The notes beneath the pieces were generated by a model. That model worked only from the letters and a program-made list of their open reading frames with translations. It did no database searches and was not told the DNA's origin. The translations under genes and the position numbers were made by a program. Below, piece by piece: positions 1 to 7,205 of a stretch of DNA of 14,273 nt. The stretch comes from Thermococcus sp. (lineage in GTDB: Archaea; Methanobacteriota_B; Thermococci; Thermococcales; Thermococcaceae). The stretch covers positions 1-14,273 of the forward strand of contig JALVWX010000054.1 in assembly GCA_027023165.1 (NCBI GenBank), read 5' to 3'. Each line of letters opens with the position of its first letter. Positions within the stretch are counted from its first letter, which is position 1.

Positions 1-387
1 CACCACCCCTACGAGGGAGCTTTGCCTCCCCGTGATTTCATCGAAGGTCAGATACTCCTTTGTCTGGACGTCGAGCTTATAGTTTTTGCCCCCCTTCCTG
101 AGGTTCTCGGGGTAGAAGAAGCGCCATCCCCGGTTTATGAATTTGACCGCTATGACGGCCTTTCCCCCAAAGCGCTCGGCGAAGGAGGTGAGCTTCTCGT
201 AGTCCTCCTCGCTGAAGTAGAGCCGCTCATCGTGGGTGCTCTTGACCTCGATGCAGAGGTATAGCTTTCCGTTCCCCGCTATGATGTCAACCTTCTTGCT
301 CCCGGCAGAGCGAACAACCGCGAAGCCGGCCTTCTCGAGCATCCTTATTAGCTCCCTCTCGGCACTTGCACCGGTTCTGTACCTCAT
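1..387 (-). CDS. hjc: Holliday junction resolvase Hjc (3' end outside window)
   Basis: Archaeal Holliday junction resolvase, a dimeric type II restriction-fold nuclease that cuts four-way junctions during recombination and replication restart. The reverse strand reads [19 protein letters not shown] from 387 and stays open to base 1 (129 codons), so only the last few residues may be missing; Pyrococcus Hjc is about 123 residues. Active-site residues known from the family are visible: E10 in the first helix, D34 in [12 protein letters not shown], and E47 and K49 in CIEVKST. The start at 387 follows a GGGTGAG ribosome binding site. It is divergent from the carbonic anhydrase gene and seems to share a TATA element at 418-427 with it. 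Identification is confident from the continuous motif series; only the C-terminus is unseen. Confidence 0.93.
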   Translation of the reverse strand, partial: MRYRTGASAERELIRMLEKAGFAVVRSAGSKKVDIIAGNGKLYLCIEVKSTHDERLYFSEEDYEKLTSFAERFGGKAVIAVKFINRGWRFFYPENLRKGGKNYKLDVQTKEYLTFDEITGRQSSLVGVV

Positions 388-417
388 CGCTCACCCTCGA
401 CCCCTCTTGCCCGGTTA

Positions 418-427
418 GGTTTATAAG
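418..427. promoter_or_regulatory. Near-palindromic TATA box between hjc and the carbonic anhydrase gene
   Basis: GGTTTATAAG reads as TTTATAAG on plus and CTTATAAA on minus. Its centre (about 423) lies 36 bp from both start codons (387 minus, 459 plus). No other TATA-like element lies in the 71 bp between the genes, so one element probably serves both directions. Transcript leaders of about 10 nt are inferred from the usual archaeal TATA-to-start-site distance. Confidence 0.6.
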
Positions 428-458
428 TCCTGCCTGAGAGGCCAGTCTGGTGATGCTC

Positions 459-983
459 ATGGCGGTTTACGAACTCGGTGAAAAGAAACCAAAGGTTCAC
501 GAAACGGCCTTCATCGACGAGACTGCCTCCGTTATCGGCGACGTCGTTCTTGAGGAGAAGACGAGCGTCTGGCCGAGTGCCGTTCTCCGCGGCGATATAG
601 AGCAGATCTACATCGGCTGCTGCTCCAACGTCCAGGACAACGTTAGCATACACACCTCTCACGGCCTCCCGACCAGGGTCGGAAAGTACGTGACGATAGG
701 CCACAACGCGGTCGTTCACGGCGCGACCATCGATGACTATACCATAATCGGAATGGGCGCGGTAATCCTTGACGGGGCAAAGGTAGGCAAGCACGTCATC
801 ATCGGAGCTGGTGCCCTCGTTCCGCCGGGCAAGGAGATACCCGACTACAGCCTCGTCGTCGGCGTTCCCGGCAAGGTCGTCAGGCAGCTGAGTGAGGAGG
901 AAATCGAGTGGACGAAGAAGAACGCTGAAATCTACATGGAGCTTGCGGAAAAGCACCTTCGGTCGAGGAAAAAGGTCGAGTGA
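459..983 (+). CDS. Gamma-class carbonic anhydrase homologue (left-handed beta-helix, CamH type)
   Basis: A 174-residue hexapeptide-repeat protein expected to form a trimeric left-handed beta helix. Repeats such as VIGDVVLEEKTSVWPSAVLRG run from about residue 13 to 137, followed by an amphipathic C-terminal helix. The three zinc-binding histidines of gamma carbonic anhydrases are present: H65 in SIHTSHG, and H82 and H87 in GHNAVVHG. The acidic proton-shuttle loop of Methanosarcina Cam is absent, as in CamH/YrdA/PaaY-type proteins, so CO2 hydration is plausible but not certain; acyltransferase-like activity is a weaker alternative. I chose ATG 459 (MAVYELG) because GGTGAT at 449-454 sits 4 nt upstream; in-frame GTG 450 and ATG 453 lie inside that ribosome binding site. 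It is first in a two-gene operon, 6 nt before uppS. Confidence 0.85.
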   Translation: MAVYELGEKKPKVHETAFIDETASVIGDVVLEEKTSVWPSAVLRGDIEQIYIGCCSNVQDNVSIHTSHGLPTRVGKYVTIGHNAVVHGATIDDYTIIGMGAVILDGAKVGKHVIIGAGALVPPGKEIPDYSLVVGVPGKVVRQLSEEEIEWTKKNAEIYMELAEKHLRSRKKVE

Positions 984-989
984 TGCTCG

Positions 990-1784
990 ATGCTCCGCCG
1001 CCTGCTCTCCCACGTCCCCCATATAATTTTCAAGCCCGCTTACGACCTCTATGAGGACTACCTTCTTGAGAAGGTTAAATCTGGAAAGCTCCCAAACCAC
1101 GTGGCCATAATCATGGACGGGAACAGGCGGTGGGCGAGGAAGCTCGAAAAGCCGCCCTGGTACGGCCACTTCTTTGGATCCCAGAAGCTTGAGGAAATCC
1201 TCGAGTGGTGCCGCGAGCTTGGGATAAGAACGCTCACAGTCTACGCTTTCTCCACCGAGAACTTCAGAAGAACGCCCGAGGAGGTAAACGCCCTCATGAA
1301 CCTCTTTGAGCAGAAGTTCAAGGAACTCGTAGAGGACGAGAGGGTTCACAAATATGGCATAAGGGTGAACGTTCTCGGGAGAAAGGAACTCCTGCCTGAG
1401 AACGTGAGGAGAGCGGCAGAAGAGGCCGAGCGGGCAACGAGGAAGTACGCCAACTACACCCTCAACATAGCCCTCGCCTACGGCGGGAGGAGCGAGATAG
1501 CCGATGCCGTGAAGGACATAGTAAGGGACGTCCAGGAGGGTAAAATAGGCATAGAAGACATCGACGAGGAGCTGATAAAGCGCTACCTGTACTATCCCAA
1601 CATGCCCGACCCAGACATCGTGATAAGGACCGGCGGGGAGGAGAGGATAAGCAACTTCCTCCTCTACCAGATAGCCTACAGCGAGCTTTTCTTCGTTGAC
1701 GTTTACTTCCCGGAGTTCAGGAAGATCGACTTCCTCAGAATCATCCGCGAGTACCAGAAGAGGCAGAGGCGCTTTGGAAGGTAG
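990..1784 (+). CDS. uppS: Cis-prenyltransferase (tritrans,polycis-undecaprenyl-diphosphate synthase type)
   Basis: Condenses isopentenyl diphosphate onto an allylic primer, geranylgeranyl diphosphate in archaea, making the long polyprenyl chain of the dolichol-type glycan carrier. The 264 residues carry all signature regions: IIMDGNRRWA with catalytic D43 and R46/R47, H60, VYAFSTENF at 84-92, R213 in IRTGGEERISNF, and YSELFFVDVYFPEF near the end. A basic N-terminal extension of about 35 residues before the core is usual for archaeal members. The start ATG at 990 follows GAGTGATGCTCG, so the ribosome binding site overlaps the upstream stop codon and translation is probably coupled to the carbonic anhydrase gene. 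The protein is probably membrane-associated but has no transmembrane segment. Family assignment is firm; primer preference is inferred from taxonomy. Confidence 0.93.
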   Translation: MLRRLLSHVPHIIFKPAYDLYEDYLLEKVKSGKLPNHVAIIMDGNRRWARKLEKPPWYGHFFGSQKLEEILEWCRELGIRTLTVYAFSTENFRRTPEEVNALMNLFEQKFKELVEDERVHKYGIRVNVLGRKELLPENVRRAAEEAERATRKYANYTLNIALAYGGRSEIADAVKDIVRDVQEGKIGIEDIDEELIKRYLYYPNMPDPDIVIRTGGEERISNFLLYQIAYSELFFVDVYFPEFRKIDFLRIIREYQKRQRRFGR

Positions 1785-1804
1785 CCCTCTCCAATCGCGG
1801 CCTT

Positions 1805-1827
1805 CTCCTGCCAGGAGGACCCTTTTT
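1805..1827 (+). terminator. Possible terminator after uppS
   Basis: The inverted repeat CTCCTG-C-CAGGAG (1805-1817) is followed at once by GACCC and a run of five T (1823-1827). Archaeal RNA polymerase mainly needs the U-tract, so the hairpin may be incidental. The T run partly overlaps the region just upstream of the next promoter. Confidence 0.35.
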
Positions 1828-1838
1828 AAAGTTTTCCG

Positions 1839-1853
1839 CGAAAGCTTATTAAC
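1839..1853 (+). promoter_or_regulatory. BRE/TATA promoter of the TIP26-like gene
   Basis: The sequence CGAAAGCTTATTAAC has a purine-rich BRE (CGAAA) before an A/T core TTATTAA centred near 1849. That is 36 bp before the ATG at 1885, the same spacing as other promoters here. Confidence 0.55.
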
Positions 1854-1884
1854 GTTGGCTTCGACTTCTCAGCGGTGGTGAGTG

Positions 1885-2559
1885 ATGGAGTACAGCGAGC
1901 TGAGTCCGAGGATTAAGAGGGTCTACGCGCAGGTCAGGTATCTCGACGATTACCACTGGGAAATCCTCGAGGACAGGATAATCGGAACCCACAAGAAGAG
2001 CAACGTGAAGGTCATCATAGACGTTGCCGATGATAAAGAGCACGCCCAGAAGCTTGCGGAGGAAGGGAAGCCCGAGGGAATAAGGATCATTGCCATACCT
2101 GACAAGAGCGTCTTCTTCGTCCACAACGGGGCGTTCATCCTTACCTACCGCTACATCAAGGCGACCCTTGCCGACATAAACGACCACATCGTCTGGAGCG
2201 GCTTCAAGGTCATTGAGGACGGCGGAAAGCTCATCCAAGAGGACTTCTACGAGTATCTTGGAGGAGCTTTAATCAACCACATAAAGAACAACATGCTCGC
2301 CGGCCAGGACTACGTCTTCTGGCAGTTCTACAAGTGCGAGGAGTGCGGAAAGTACGTCGACGTCGAGAGCCTCGAGAGGCACCTCAAGGGGCACAGGGTA
2401 AAGCACCACGAGAAGAGCGAGGAGCGCTACGAAATCTTCGAGATAAACTTCCATGACGGGAAGGTCTACGACAAGTACGGAAACGAGGTCAAGAAGGAAG
2501 ACCTAAGCGAGGAGGCGAGGGACTTTTTAAAGGAGATAACCGCCGGAGCCGGTGGTTGA
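1885..2559 (+). CDS. TBP-interacting protein, TIP26-like
   Basis: A 224-residue protein that I assign to the Thermococcales TIP26 family, which binds TATA-binding protein and was proposed to block its DNA binding. The T. kodakarensis member was reported with an N-terminal alpha/beta domain topologically like Hjc resolvase. The N-terminal half here (residues 1-100, with [10 protein letters not shown] and [12 protein letters not shown] strands) fits such a fold but lacks the Hjc E-x-K metal site, so nuclease activity is unlikely. A C-X2-C-X11-H-X3-H pattern (C151, C154, H166, H170) looks like a C2H2 zinc finger. The C-terminus is highly charged. ATG 1885 is chosen because GGTGGTG lies 4 nt upstream. 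The next gene starts just after its stop, so the two are probably co-transcribed. The family name comes from memory of sequence and length. Confidence 0.72.
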   Translation: MEYSELSPRIKRVYAQVRYLDDYHWEILEDRIIGTHKKSNVKVIIDVADDKEHAQKLAEEGKPEGIRIIAIPDKSVFFVHNGAFILTYRYIKATLADINDHIVWSGFKVIEDGGKLIQEDFYEYLGGALINHIKNNMLAGQDYVFWQFYKCEECGKYVDVESLERHLKGHRVKHHEKSEERYEIFEINFHDGKVYDKYGNEVKKEDLSEEARDFLKEITAGAGG

Positions 2560-2560
2560 T

Positions 2561-3334
2561 TTGCCGAGTATGGATATCTTTGGGATATTCAAAGGGGGCG
2601 AACCAGTTCAGGGTGCAAACATAGCCGCTATCTACGACGCTTACTCCTCCGCCTGGCAGATTCTCTTCTTATTCCTTAAAAAGGCGATTGAGAAGGGCTA
2701 CTTCACGGTTGTCTCGAACTACAGCATCCCCCTGAGGAGCTTTGCCAGAAGGGGCAGAAGCGTCGGCTTGGACGTTGAAAAAGCTCTCAGCGAGGAAAAG
2801 ATGGCGATCATAGACGTCTTCGGCTCCAGATATGCGAAGCTTGAGGACAGCCTACCCGGAGTGTTCTACCTTGACAGTGTGGAGCCTGAGACAATAAACC
2901 CAAAGGTGGACAGGATATACTGCGAAGAACTCGGGGAGAAACTCCGCTCTGGAAAGGCCCTCCGTGTAATATACACCCTCGACGGGGCGGCGTTAATGCT
3001 CGGAGAGGACAGCACTTTAAGACTCCTCAACCAGACCGTCGCTGCTAAGAGCGTCAGACTGCCAAACTCAAGCCTGCTGCTCCCCGTCAACTCAGACATG
3101 GTTTCAAAGCGCTTTGTGGCGTGGGTGTCCAACATCAGCGACTACGTTCTCCTGGCCAAGTCGTGGATACTGGAGGACCACATAAAGGAGCTTCTCTACA
3201 TCGTAAAAGCCCCGGATCCTGACTTTGAGCCAGTTGTTTACTCAATAAGTATTGAAAAGGGAGAAAGCAGGATAAAGCTCAGAAAGCTAAAGTCATCCCC
3301 TGAACTTAGGCCTCCTGCTCAGGAGGGGCGGTAG
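2561..3334 (+). CDS. RecA/KaiC-like fold protein without P-loop, DUF257-like (function unknown)
   Basis: About 257 residues, soluble, with no signal peptide or membrane segment. The order of elements resembles the Pyrococcus-specific DUF257 group and degenerate RecA/KaiC-like proteins: strand [11 protein letters not shown], helix [15 protein letters not shown], strand YFTVVSN, and a Walker-B-like hydrophobic strand ending in D (MAIIDVFG). No Walker A motif (GxxxxGK[ST]) is present, so ATP hydrolysis is not expected. The start is uncertain: TTG 2561 lies 4 nt after GGTGGT (2551-2556), whereas the first ATG, at 2570, is 13 nt away. It follows the TIP26-like gene with almost no gap, suggesting an operon. 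Its last 42 bases overlap the convergent 3' end of thrS. No function is assigned; the DUF257 label is tentative. Confidence 0.6.
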   Translation: MPSMDIFGIFKGGEPVQGANIAAIYDAYSSAWQILFLFLKKAIEKGYFTVVSNYSIPLRSFARRGRSVGLDVEKALSEEKMAIIDVFGSRYAKLEDSLPGVFYLDSVEPETINPKVDRIYCEELGEKLRSGKALRVIYTLDGAALMLGEDSTLRLLNQTVAAKSVRLPNSSLLLPVNSDMVSKRFVAWVSNISDYVLLAKSWILEDHIKELLYIVKAPDPDFEPVVYSISIEKGESRIKLRKLKSSPELRPPAQEGR

Positions 3335-5173
3335 GGGCCTTGGCTTATATGGGAATCCTTCCGTCTGGCTCTGTATCTCCCTGATGAGGTCCTCGAGCTG
3401 CATCTCGACCTGCTTTCCGTCGCCCCTTCTCCTCACCGTGACGGTGTTCTGCTCCTTCTCGTTCCTTCCGACAACGATGATGTAGGGAACCCACTCCTTC
3501 TCGGCCTTCCTTATCTTCTTGTTGAGCCTGTCTCCGGTGTCGTCGACATCGACACGAATCTTCGCCCCCTCGAGCTTGCCGGCGACGTAGAGGGCGTAGT
3601 CCATGACCTCCTCGCTGACCGGTATAACCCTAACCTGTATTGGGCTGAGCCAGAGCGGGAAAGCTGGCTTTACTCCCTTCGCCTGGAGCTTGGCCTGCTT
3701 CTCCAGGATTGCATACATGACGCGCTCAATCGCCCCGCTCGGCGAGCAGTGGAGTATCAACGGATAGCGCTCCTTTCCTTCCTCGTCGTAGTAGGTTATT
3801 CCGAAGCGCTCCGCGTTCTCCACGTCTATCTGGACGGTGCTGAGCGCTGCAGCTTTGTCGAGATTGTCAACGAAGTTGAACTCGAACTTGAGTATGAAGT
3901 AGAAGAACCTCTGCTTCCACATCTCGATGAGGACGGGCTTGCCGATTATCTTCGCCAGCTCGACGATGAAGTCCTTGTTCTCTTTCCAGAAATCTTCAGT
4001 AAAGCGTATGGCGACCTCGTAGTCGTCCGGGGTGAGACCAACACCCCTGAGAACCTCCATGCTGAGCTTGTACTGCTTCTTGAACTCGTCCATCGCCTGC
4101 TTGAGGTCGCGAGCGACGGTGTGCATATCGGGCATCGTGAAGGCCCTGAGCCTTCTCAGACCGCTAAGCTCACCACTCTTCTCACGCCTGAATGAATAGC
4201 GGGTCAGCTCGTACATCCTGAGCGGCAGGTTGCGGTAGCTTATGGTGGCGTCCTTCTTTATGAGGAACTGGCCGAAGCAGGCCGCGAACCTGAGGAAGAA
4301 CTTCTTGTCGCCGCTCTTGACGACGTACTGCCTCGCCGGGAACCTGTTCAGATACTTCTCGAGCGCAGGGTGCTCGAAGTCGTACATGATGGGGGTCTCG
4401 ACCTCCATGGCGCCGTACTCGACCACCTTCTCGGTGACGTACTGCTCGAGGAGGCCCTTTATCAGGCGTCCCTTTGGATAATAGCGGAGGTTTCCGCCGT
4501 CGCTTCCCGGTTCGTAGTCGACAAGCTCGTGCTCGAGCATGAGCCTGACGTGCGGCGGCTCCCTGTCGGCTATCCTGTTCTTGCTTATCTCGTAGTTGGC
4601 AAACTTCCTGAGGTTCTCGTGGCCCGTGAAGTCGAACTTGTTCACTTCGATAAGCTCCCCCTCCGGCGTGAGGACGTACCAGTAGCTCTTGAGTTCCTCC
4701 TCCTTCTCGAGGGCTATGTTGCGTTCCTCCTTTGAGACGGCCTCGCCGCTCGGGACTACCGTCCTGCTGAGTTCCGCCAATGGATGTCCCTTGCAGCTCA
4801 GCCTGAAGGCCTTGTAGTAGCCGAACGGGGCGCGCTTGACCTCGAAGCCCTCCTCCTTGAGCTTCTCCTCAACCTTCTGGAGAATCTTGAGGGCCATATC
4901 AGGCTTCGCCAGCTCGCTGCTCAGGTGGGCGAAGGGGTAGACGAATATCCTCTCTACTTTAACCTGCGCCGCAACGTCCTTGATCTCCTTCACAGCTTTC
5001 TCAACGACCTCGTCGGGGTTGCTCTCATCGACCTTCTCAACGCTCATAAAAACGGCCAGAACCTCGTCGAGCCTGCCCTTCCTCTGCTCGTCGCTTATCG
5101 GCTCGGGGTTCTTAAGGGCCTTGTCCTTGACCTCGTATTCGAGGTAGTCGGAGTGTATCAGAAGCATTCTCAT
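3293..5173 (-). CDS. thrS: Threonyl-tRNA synthetase, archaeal type
   Basis: A 626-residue class II synthetase charging tRNA-Thr. Residues 1-145 form the archaeal editing domain, with a D-aminoacyl-tRNA-deacylase-like fold that hydrolyses Ser-tRNA-Thr; H83, Y120, K121 and E134 match the positions known in the P. abyssi enzyme. The catalytic core carries the zinc ligands C299 (AACFGQF), H351 (PDMHTV) and H475 (LILHCSPSG), motif 2 around [13 protein letters not shown], and motif 3 GAIERV. The anticodon-binding domain starts near residue 505 ([15 protein letters not shown]). The frame is open up to 5248, but I chose ATG 5173 ([10 protein letters not shown]) because GGTGGTGAT lies 4 nt upstream and the family begins there. 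It is transcribed alone, divergent from csl4 and convergent with the DUF257-like gene. Confidence 0.97.
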   Translation of the reverse strand: MRMLLIHSDYLEYEVKDKALKNPEPISDEQRKGRLDEVLAVFMSVEKVDESNPDEVVEKAVKEIKDVAAQVKVERIFVYPFAHLSSELAKPDMALKILQKVEEKLKEEGFEVKRAPFGYYKAFRLSCKGHPLAELSRTVVPSGEAVSKEERNIALEKEEELKSYWYVLTPEGELIEVNKFDFTGHENLRKFANYEISKNRIADREPPHVRLMLEHELVDYEPGSDGGNLRYYPKGRLIKGLLEQYVTEKVVEYGAMEVETPIMYDFEHPALEKYLNRFPARQYVVKSGDKKFFLRFAACFGQFLIKKDATISYRNLPLRMYELTRYSFRREKSGELSGLRRLRAFTMPDMHTVARDLKQAMDEFKKQYKLSMEVLRGVGLTPDDYEVAIRFTEDFWKENKDFIVELAKIIGKPVLIEMWKQRFFYFILKFEFNFVDNLDKAAALSTVQIDVENAERFGITYYDEEGKERYPLILHCSPSGAIERVMYAILEKQAKLQAKGVKPAFPLWLSPIQVRVIPVSEEVMDYALYVAGKLEGAKIRVDVDDTGDRLNKKIRKAEKEWVPYIIVVGRNEKEQNTVTVRRRGDGKQVEMQLEDLIREIQSQTEGFPYKPRPLPPLLSRRPKFRG

Positions 5174-5224
5174 CTCAATCACCACCCTTCGCTGTGCGCG
5201 AATTACTAAAACTTTTTCCCCGCC

Positions 5225-5235
5225 CCTTATAAACC
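5225..5235 (-). promoter_or_regulatory. TATA box of thrS
   Basis: On the minus strand this reads GGTTTATAAGG, centred about 57 bp before the thrS ATG. The predicted leader is about 30 nt, longer than for most genes in this window. Confidence 0.55.
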
Positions 5236-5250
5236 CTCCCGAGGCCAAAG

Positions 5251-5263
5251 GCTTAAAAAATCC
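5251..5263 (+). promoter_or_regulatory. TATA-like box of the csl4 operon
   Basis: GCTTAAAAAATCC is preceded by purine-rich GAGGCCAAAG and centred about 36-37 bp before the csl4 ATG. The GGAGGTGG ribosome binding site (5280-5287) would then sit at the very 5' end of the transcript. Confidence 0.5.
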
Positions 5264-5291
5264 GAACCGGAACTTTCACGGAGGTGGAAGG

Positions 5292-5879
5292 ATGGAAGGG
5301 AGGAAAGTAAAGTCAGGAGACCTCGTTCTTCCCGGTGATCACCTCGGTGTAATCGAGGAGTACTTCCCGGGCGACGGCGTCAAAGAAGAGGACGGGGAGC
5401 TTTACGCCGTCAGGGCCGGCAGGGTTGTAATCGACCCGGAGAGGATGGAGATAAGCGTTGAGCCGGTGACGGATACGCCACCGCTCCCGAAGGTCGGGGA
5501 CGTCGTTATAGGACGCGTCATAGAGGTAAAGCCGCAGGCCGCGATAGTCCAGATAATCCGCATAGAGGGCAGGGAAAACGACAGGGAGATAGCAACCTCC
5601 AAATTAGCGGGTATTCACATCTCGCAGGTTGACGAGGGCTACGTTGATAGCATGCTCAACGAGTTCCGGATCGGGGACGTTGTGAGGGCGCGAGTTATAT
5701 CTGCCGAGAAAAGCCCTATACAGCTCTCCACGAAGGGTCCCGACCTCGGCGTCATCTACGCCCTCTGCACGAGGTGCAGGGCGCCGCTGGTGAGGCGCGG
5801 CGACAAGCTCGTCTGTCCCAAGTGCGGACACGTCGAGACGAGGAAGCTCTCCTCCATGTACAGGAAGGTGAACCTCTGA
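5292..5879 (+). CDS. csl4: Archaeal exosome RNA-binding cap protein Csl4
   Basis: Cap subunit of the RNA exosome, which binds RNA and feeds it to the Rrp41/Rrp42 ring for 3'-5' degradation and tailing. The 195 residues show the family's three parts: an N-terminal domain (about 1-62, starting with KVKSGDLVLPGDHLGVIEE), an S1 domain (about 66-150, VGDVVIGRVIEVKPQAAIVQI and ISAEKSPIQLSTKG), and a C-terminal zinc ribbon with C159, C162, C175 and C178. In the family, the zinc ribbon contacts DnaG or other partners. ATG 5292 follows the strong GGAGGTGG site by 4 nt. It is the first gene of a tightly overlapping operon with DUF2067 and rpoL. The Rrp4, Rrp41 and Rrp42 subunits are not in this window. 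Confidence 0.95.
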   Translation: MEGRKVKSGDLVLPGDHLGVIEEYFPGDGVKEEDGELYAVRAGRVVIDPERMEISVEPVTDTPPLPKVGDVVIGRVIEVKPQAAIVQIIRIEGRENDREIATSKLAGIHISQVDEGYVDSMLNEFRIGDVVRARVISAEKSPIQLSTKGPDLGVIYALCTRCRAPLVRRGDKLVCPKCGHVETRKLSSMYRKVNL

Positions 5880-6511
5880 TGGCGAGGGCAAAGAAGGTAA
5901 TAACGATCCACGTCCGCGACGACCGCGAGAAGGAGGAGTTCATGAAGGAACTCCAGCGGCTCAACCTTCCGGCGTTCATCTACGTCCACGGCAAGCTCAA
6001 CGACCTCAAGATAAACGTCCAGGGCACCAAAGACGAGATACGCGAGGCCATAAGAAAGATACGTGACATACACCACCGCGTTAGGGCCAAGCTCTACCCC
6101 GACAGGCGCGGTTTTTACCGCTACACGATAGATGACCTCCTGCGCGAGGCCGGGGCGAGCGTTTCAACGCCGATACTCCTGAAGACGCTGGAGCTTCTCG
6201 GCGAGAGCGCTGAAGTAAGGGAGGGGGATCTCCTCACATCAATGCCATGGGAAGAAATGGTTGAGCTTACCGAGAAGCTGGGGGAGGCCCTGTCGGAGAT
6301 ATCCCTCAACACGACGCGGCAGATAAGGGAGGTAGTCCTCCCCGTCGCCATGGCGTACGGCCTTCAGCCCGAGGAGGTCATAGAAACCCTCGTCGAACTC
6401 GGCGCGGCCGAGTGGAAGGAGGATAAGTTTAAATACGAGCTGGTGAAGAACAAGGAGCAGGCCATGGAGATCCTGCTTAACCACTTAAAGGGTGAGGAAA
6501 ATGAAGATTGA
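5879..6511 (+). CDS. DUF2067 family protein (function unknown)
   Basis: A 210-residue archaeal protein of unknown function that I assign to DUF2067 from its position between Csl4 and RpoL and its sequence style. The N-terminus ([20 protein letters not shown]) suggests a beta-alpha-beta-beta-alpha unit over residues 1-75, rich in basic residues around [19 protein letters not shown]. The rest is helical, with a winged-helix-like stretch near residues 150-205; these folds are my inference. Start: ATG 5879 overlaps the csl4 stop as TGATG, so translation is coupled; the frame is open upstream inside csl4 but the extension is only csl4 read in another frame. Its 3' end overlaps rpoL by 11 bases. 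The operon context points to RNA metabolism or transcription. Confidence 0.75.
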   Translation: MARAKKVITIHVRDDREKEEFMKELQRLNLPAFIYVHGKLNDLKINVQGTKDEIREAIRKIRDIHHRVRAKLYPDRRGFYRYTIDDLLREAGASVSTPILLKTLELLGESAEVREGDLLTSMPWEEMVELTEKLGEALSEISLNTTRQIREVVLPVAMAYGLQPEEVIETLVELGAAEWKEDKFKYELVKNKEQAMEILLNHLKGEENED

Positions 6512-6788
6512 GGTCATCAAGCGTGAGGAAAACGTCCTTGAGTTCTACCTTGAGGGAGAGGACCACACCTTCGCCAACCTGCTCAACGAGGTGCTCCACG
6601 AGAACGAGCACGTGACATTTGCCGGCTACACCATCGAGCACCCGATACTCACGGCCAGGAAGCCGAAGTTCCGCGTCGTCACCGACGGCAAGATAAGCCC
6701 GGAGAAGGCCCTTGAGGAGGCGGCCCAGAAGATCTTCGACAGATCCAGGGCCGTTCTTGAAGCCTGGAAAGCTGTCCTGAGCGAGTGA
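6501..6788 (+). CDS. rpoL: DNA-directed RNA polymerase subunit L (Rpb11/alpha-N homologue)
   Basis: A 95-residue subunit that pairs with subunit D to form the assembly platform of archaeal RNA polymerase, equivalent to half of the bacterial alpha dimer. The diagnostic block [21 protein letters not shown] (split here as [11 protein letters not shown] / NEVLHENE, about residues 17-37) is followed by [10 protein letters not shown], the family dimerisation motif. Full length for the family. ATG 6501 is chosen over an in-frame GTG at 6492 because GGTGAGG (6491-6497) lies 3 nt upstream. The gene overlaps the DUF2067 stop by 11 bases and closes the csl4 operon. Confidence 0.96.
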   Translation: MKIEVIKREENVLEFYLEGEDHTFANLLNEVLHENEHVTFAGYTIEHPILTARKPKFRVVTDGKISPEKALEEAAQKIFDRSRAVLEAWKAVLSE

Positions 6789-6802
6789 TTTTCCTTCTTT
6801 TT
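6789..6802 (+). terminator. U-rich tract after rpoL, possible terminator
   Basis: Directly after the rpoL stop the sequence is TTTTCCTTCTTTTT, 12 of 14 bases T, without a hairpin. Archaeal polymerase can release at such tracts. The next gene begins 16 bases later with no obvious TATA of its own, so termination may be partial. Confidence 0.4.
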
Positions 6803-6805
6803 GCC

Positions 6806-6814
6806 GGGAGTGAT
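6806..6814 (+). promoter_or_regulatory. Ribosome binding site implying a TTG start for the RNase III-like gene
   Basis: GGGAGTGAT pairs with the 16S rRNA tail except for one missing G. It ends 4 nt before TTG 6819, matching GGTGAT-N4-start at the carbonic anhydrase, thrS and RFAP synthase genes, while ATG 6813 lies inside it. Confidence 0.55.
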
Positions 6815-6818
6815 GGCC

Positions 6819-7205
6819 TTGAGGTACGGCAGGGACTTTACGGACAGGGGACTTGCAAAGCTCGGTGATTCCCTTATTAACTTCGTCTTCTCGCTCGCCC
6901 TGAGCGACTACCTCGACAGACCCACCGGGGATAGGGTCCCAAACGCATCCCTTGCAATGGCCCTCGAACTTGCGGGGCTAAGAGAGATAATCCCACCCAG
7001 AACCGACAAGCACGGAAAGGGCGACATAGCCGAGGCCCTCTTCGCGTATGCGTGGCTTGAGGGAAAGATAACGATTGAAGAGGTCGTTTCAATCCTGAGG
7101 GAGAACCTCACGGACGACGTTACCCACTTCTCAAGGAAAAAAGAGGCCGTTGGAAGGGCCTTTGTGGAAGTCTACCGCGTTATAAAAGAAAGGCTGGGAT
7201 TATAG
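6819..7205 (+). CDS. Minimal RNase III-domain protein (Mini-III-like)
   Basis: About 128 residues, a single RNase III endonuclease fold with no double-stranded-RNA-binding domain. The signature helix reads [22 protein letters not shown], here D17, and the second acidic pair is D69 and E72 in [16 protein letters not shown]. The glutamate four residues before D17 in classical RNase III is alanine (A13), as I recall for bacterial Mini-III, so cleavage remains plausible but unproven. Start: GTGAT (6810-6814) stands 4 nt before TTG 6819, the same spacing as at neighbouring genes; ATG 6813 and TTG 6801 in the same frame lie within or before that site. It lies 30 bases after rpoL and may be read from the csl4 promoter. 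Its 3' end overlaps the convergent isomerase gene by 6 bases. Family is likely; substrate unknown. Confidence 0.75.
   Translation: MRYGRDFTDRGLAKLGDSLINFVFSLALSDYLDRPTGDRVPNASLAMALELAGLREIIPPRTDKHGKGDIAEALFAYAWLEGKITIEEVVSILRENLTDDVTHFSRKKEAVGRAFVEVYRVIKERLGL

Noticed and set aside
388..458. C/D-box guide RNA suggested by TGATG near the carbonic anhydrase start
   Set aside because: The TGATG is part of the GGTGAT ribosome binding site, and no matching D box or C'/D' pair lies at suitable spacing; other intergenic gaps gave no candidates either.
384..1349. A 321-codon open frame antisense to the carbonic anhydrase and uppS genes
   Set aside because: It lies fully opposite two genes with clear catalytic motifs and has no ribosome binding site or recognisable domain; third-position GC bias keeps antisense frames open in this DNA.
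1849..2238. Nuclease role for the TIP26-like protein because of Hjc-like topology and the nearby hjc
   Set aside because: The E-x-K and aspartate metal ligands of Hjc are not present in its N-terminal domain, and the genes are in different transcription units.
5174..5248. 25-codon N-terminal extension of thrS
   Set aside because: It covers the promoter and TATA box; the family begins at [10 protein letters not shown] and GGTGGTGAT lies 4 nt before ATG 5173.
5774..5878. 35-codon N-terminal extension of the DUF2067 gene
   Set aside because: It is the zinc-ribbon part of csl4 read in another frame; ATG 5879 overlaps the csl4 stop as in normal coupled translation.
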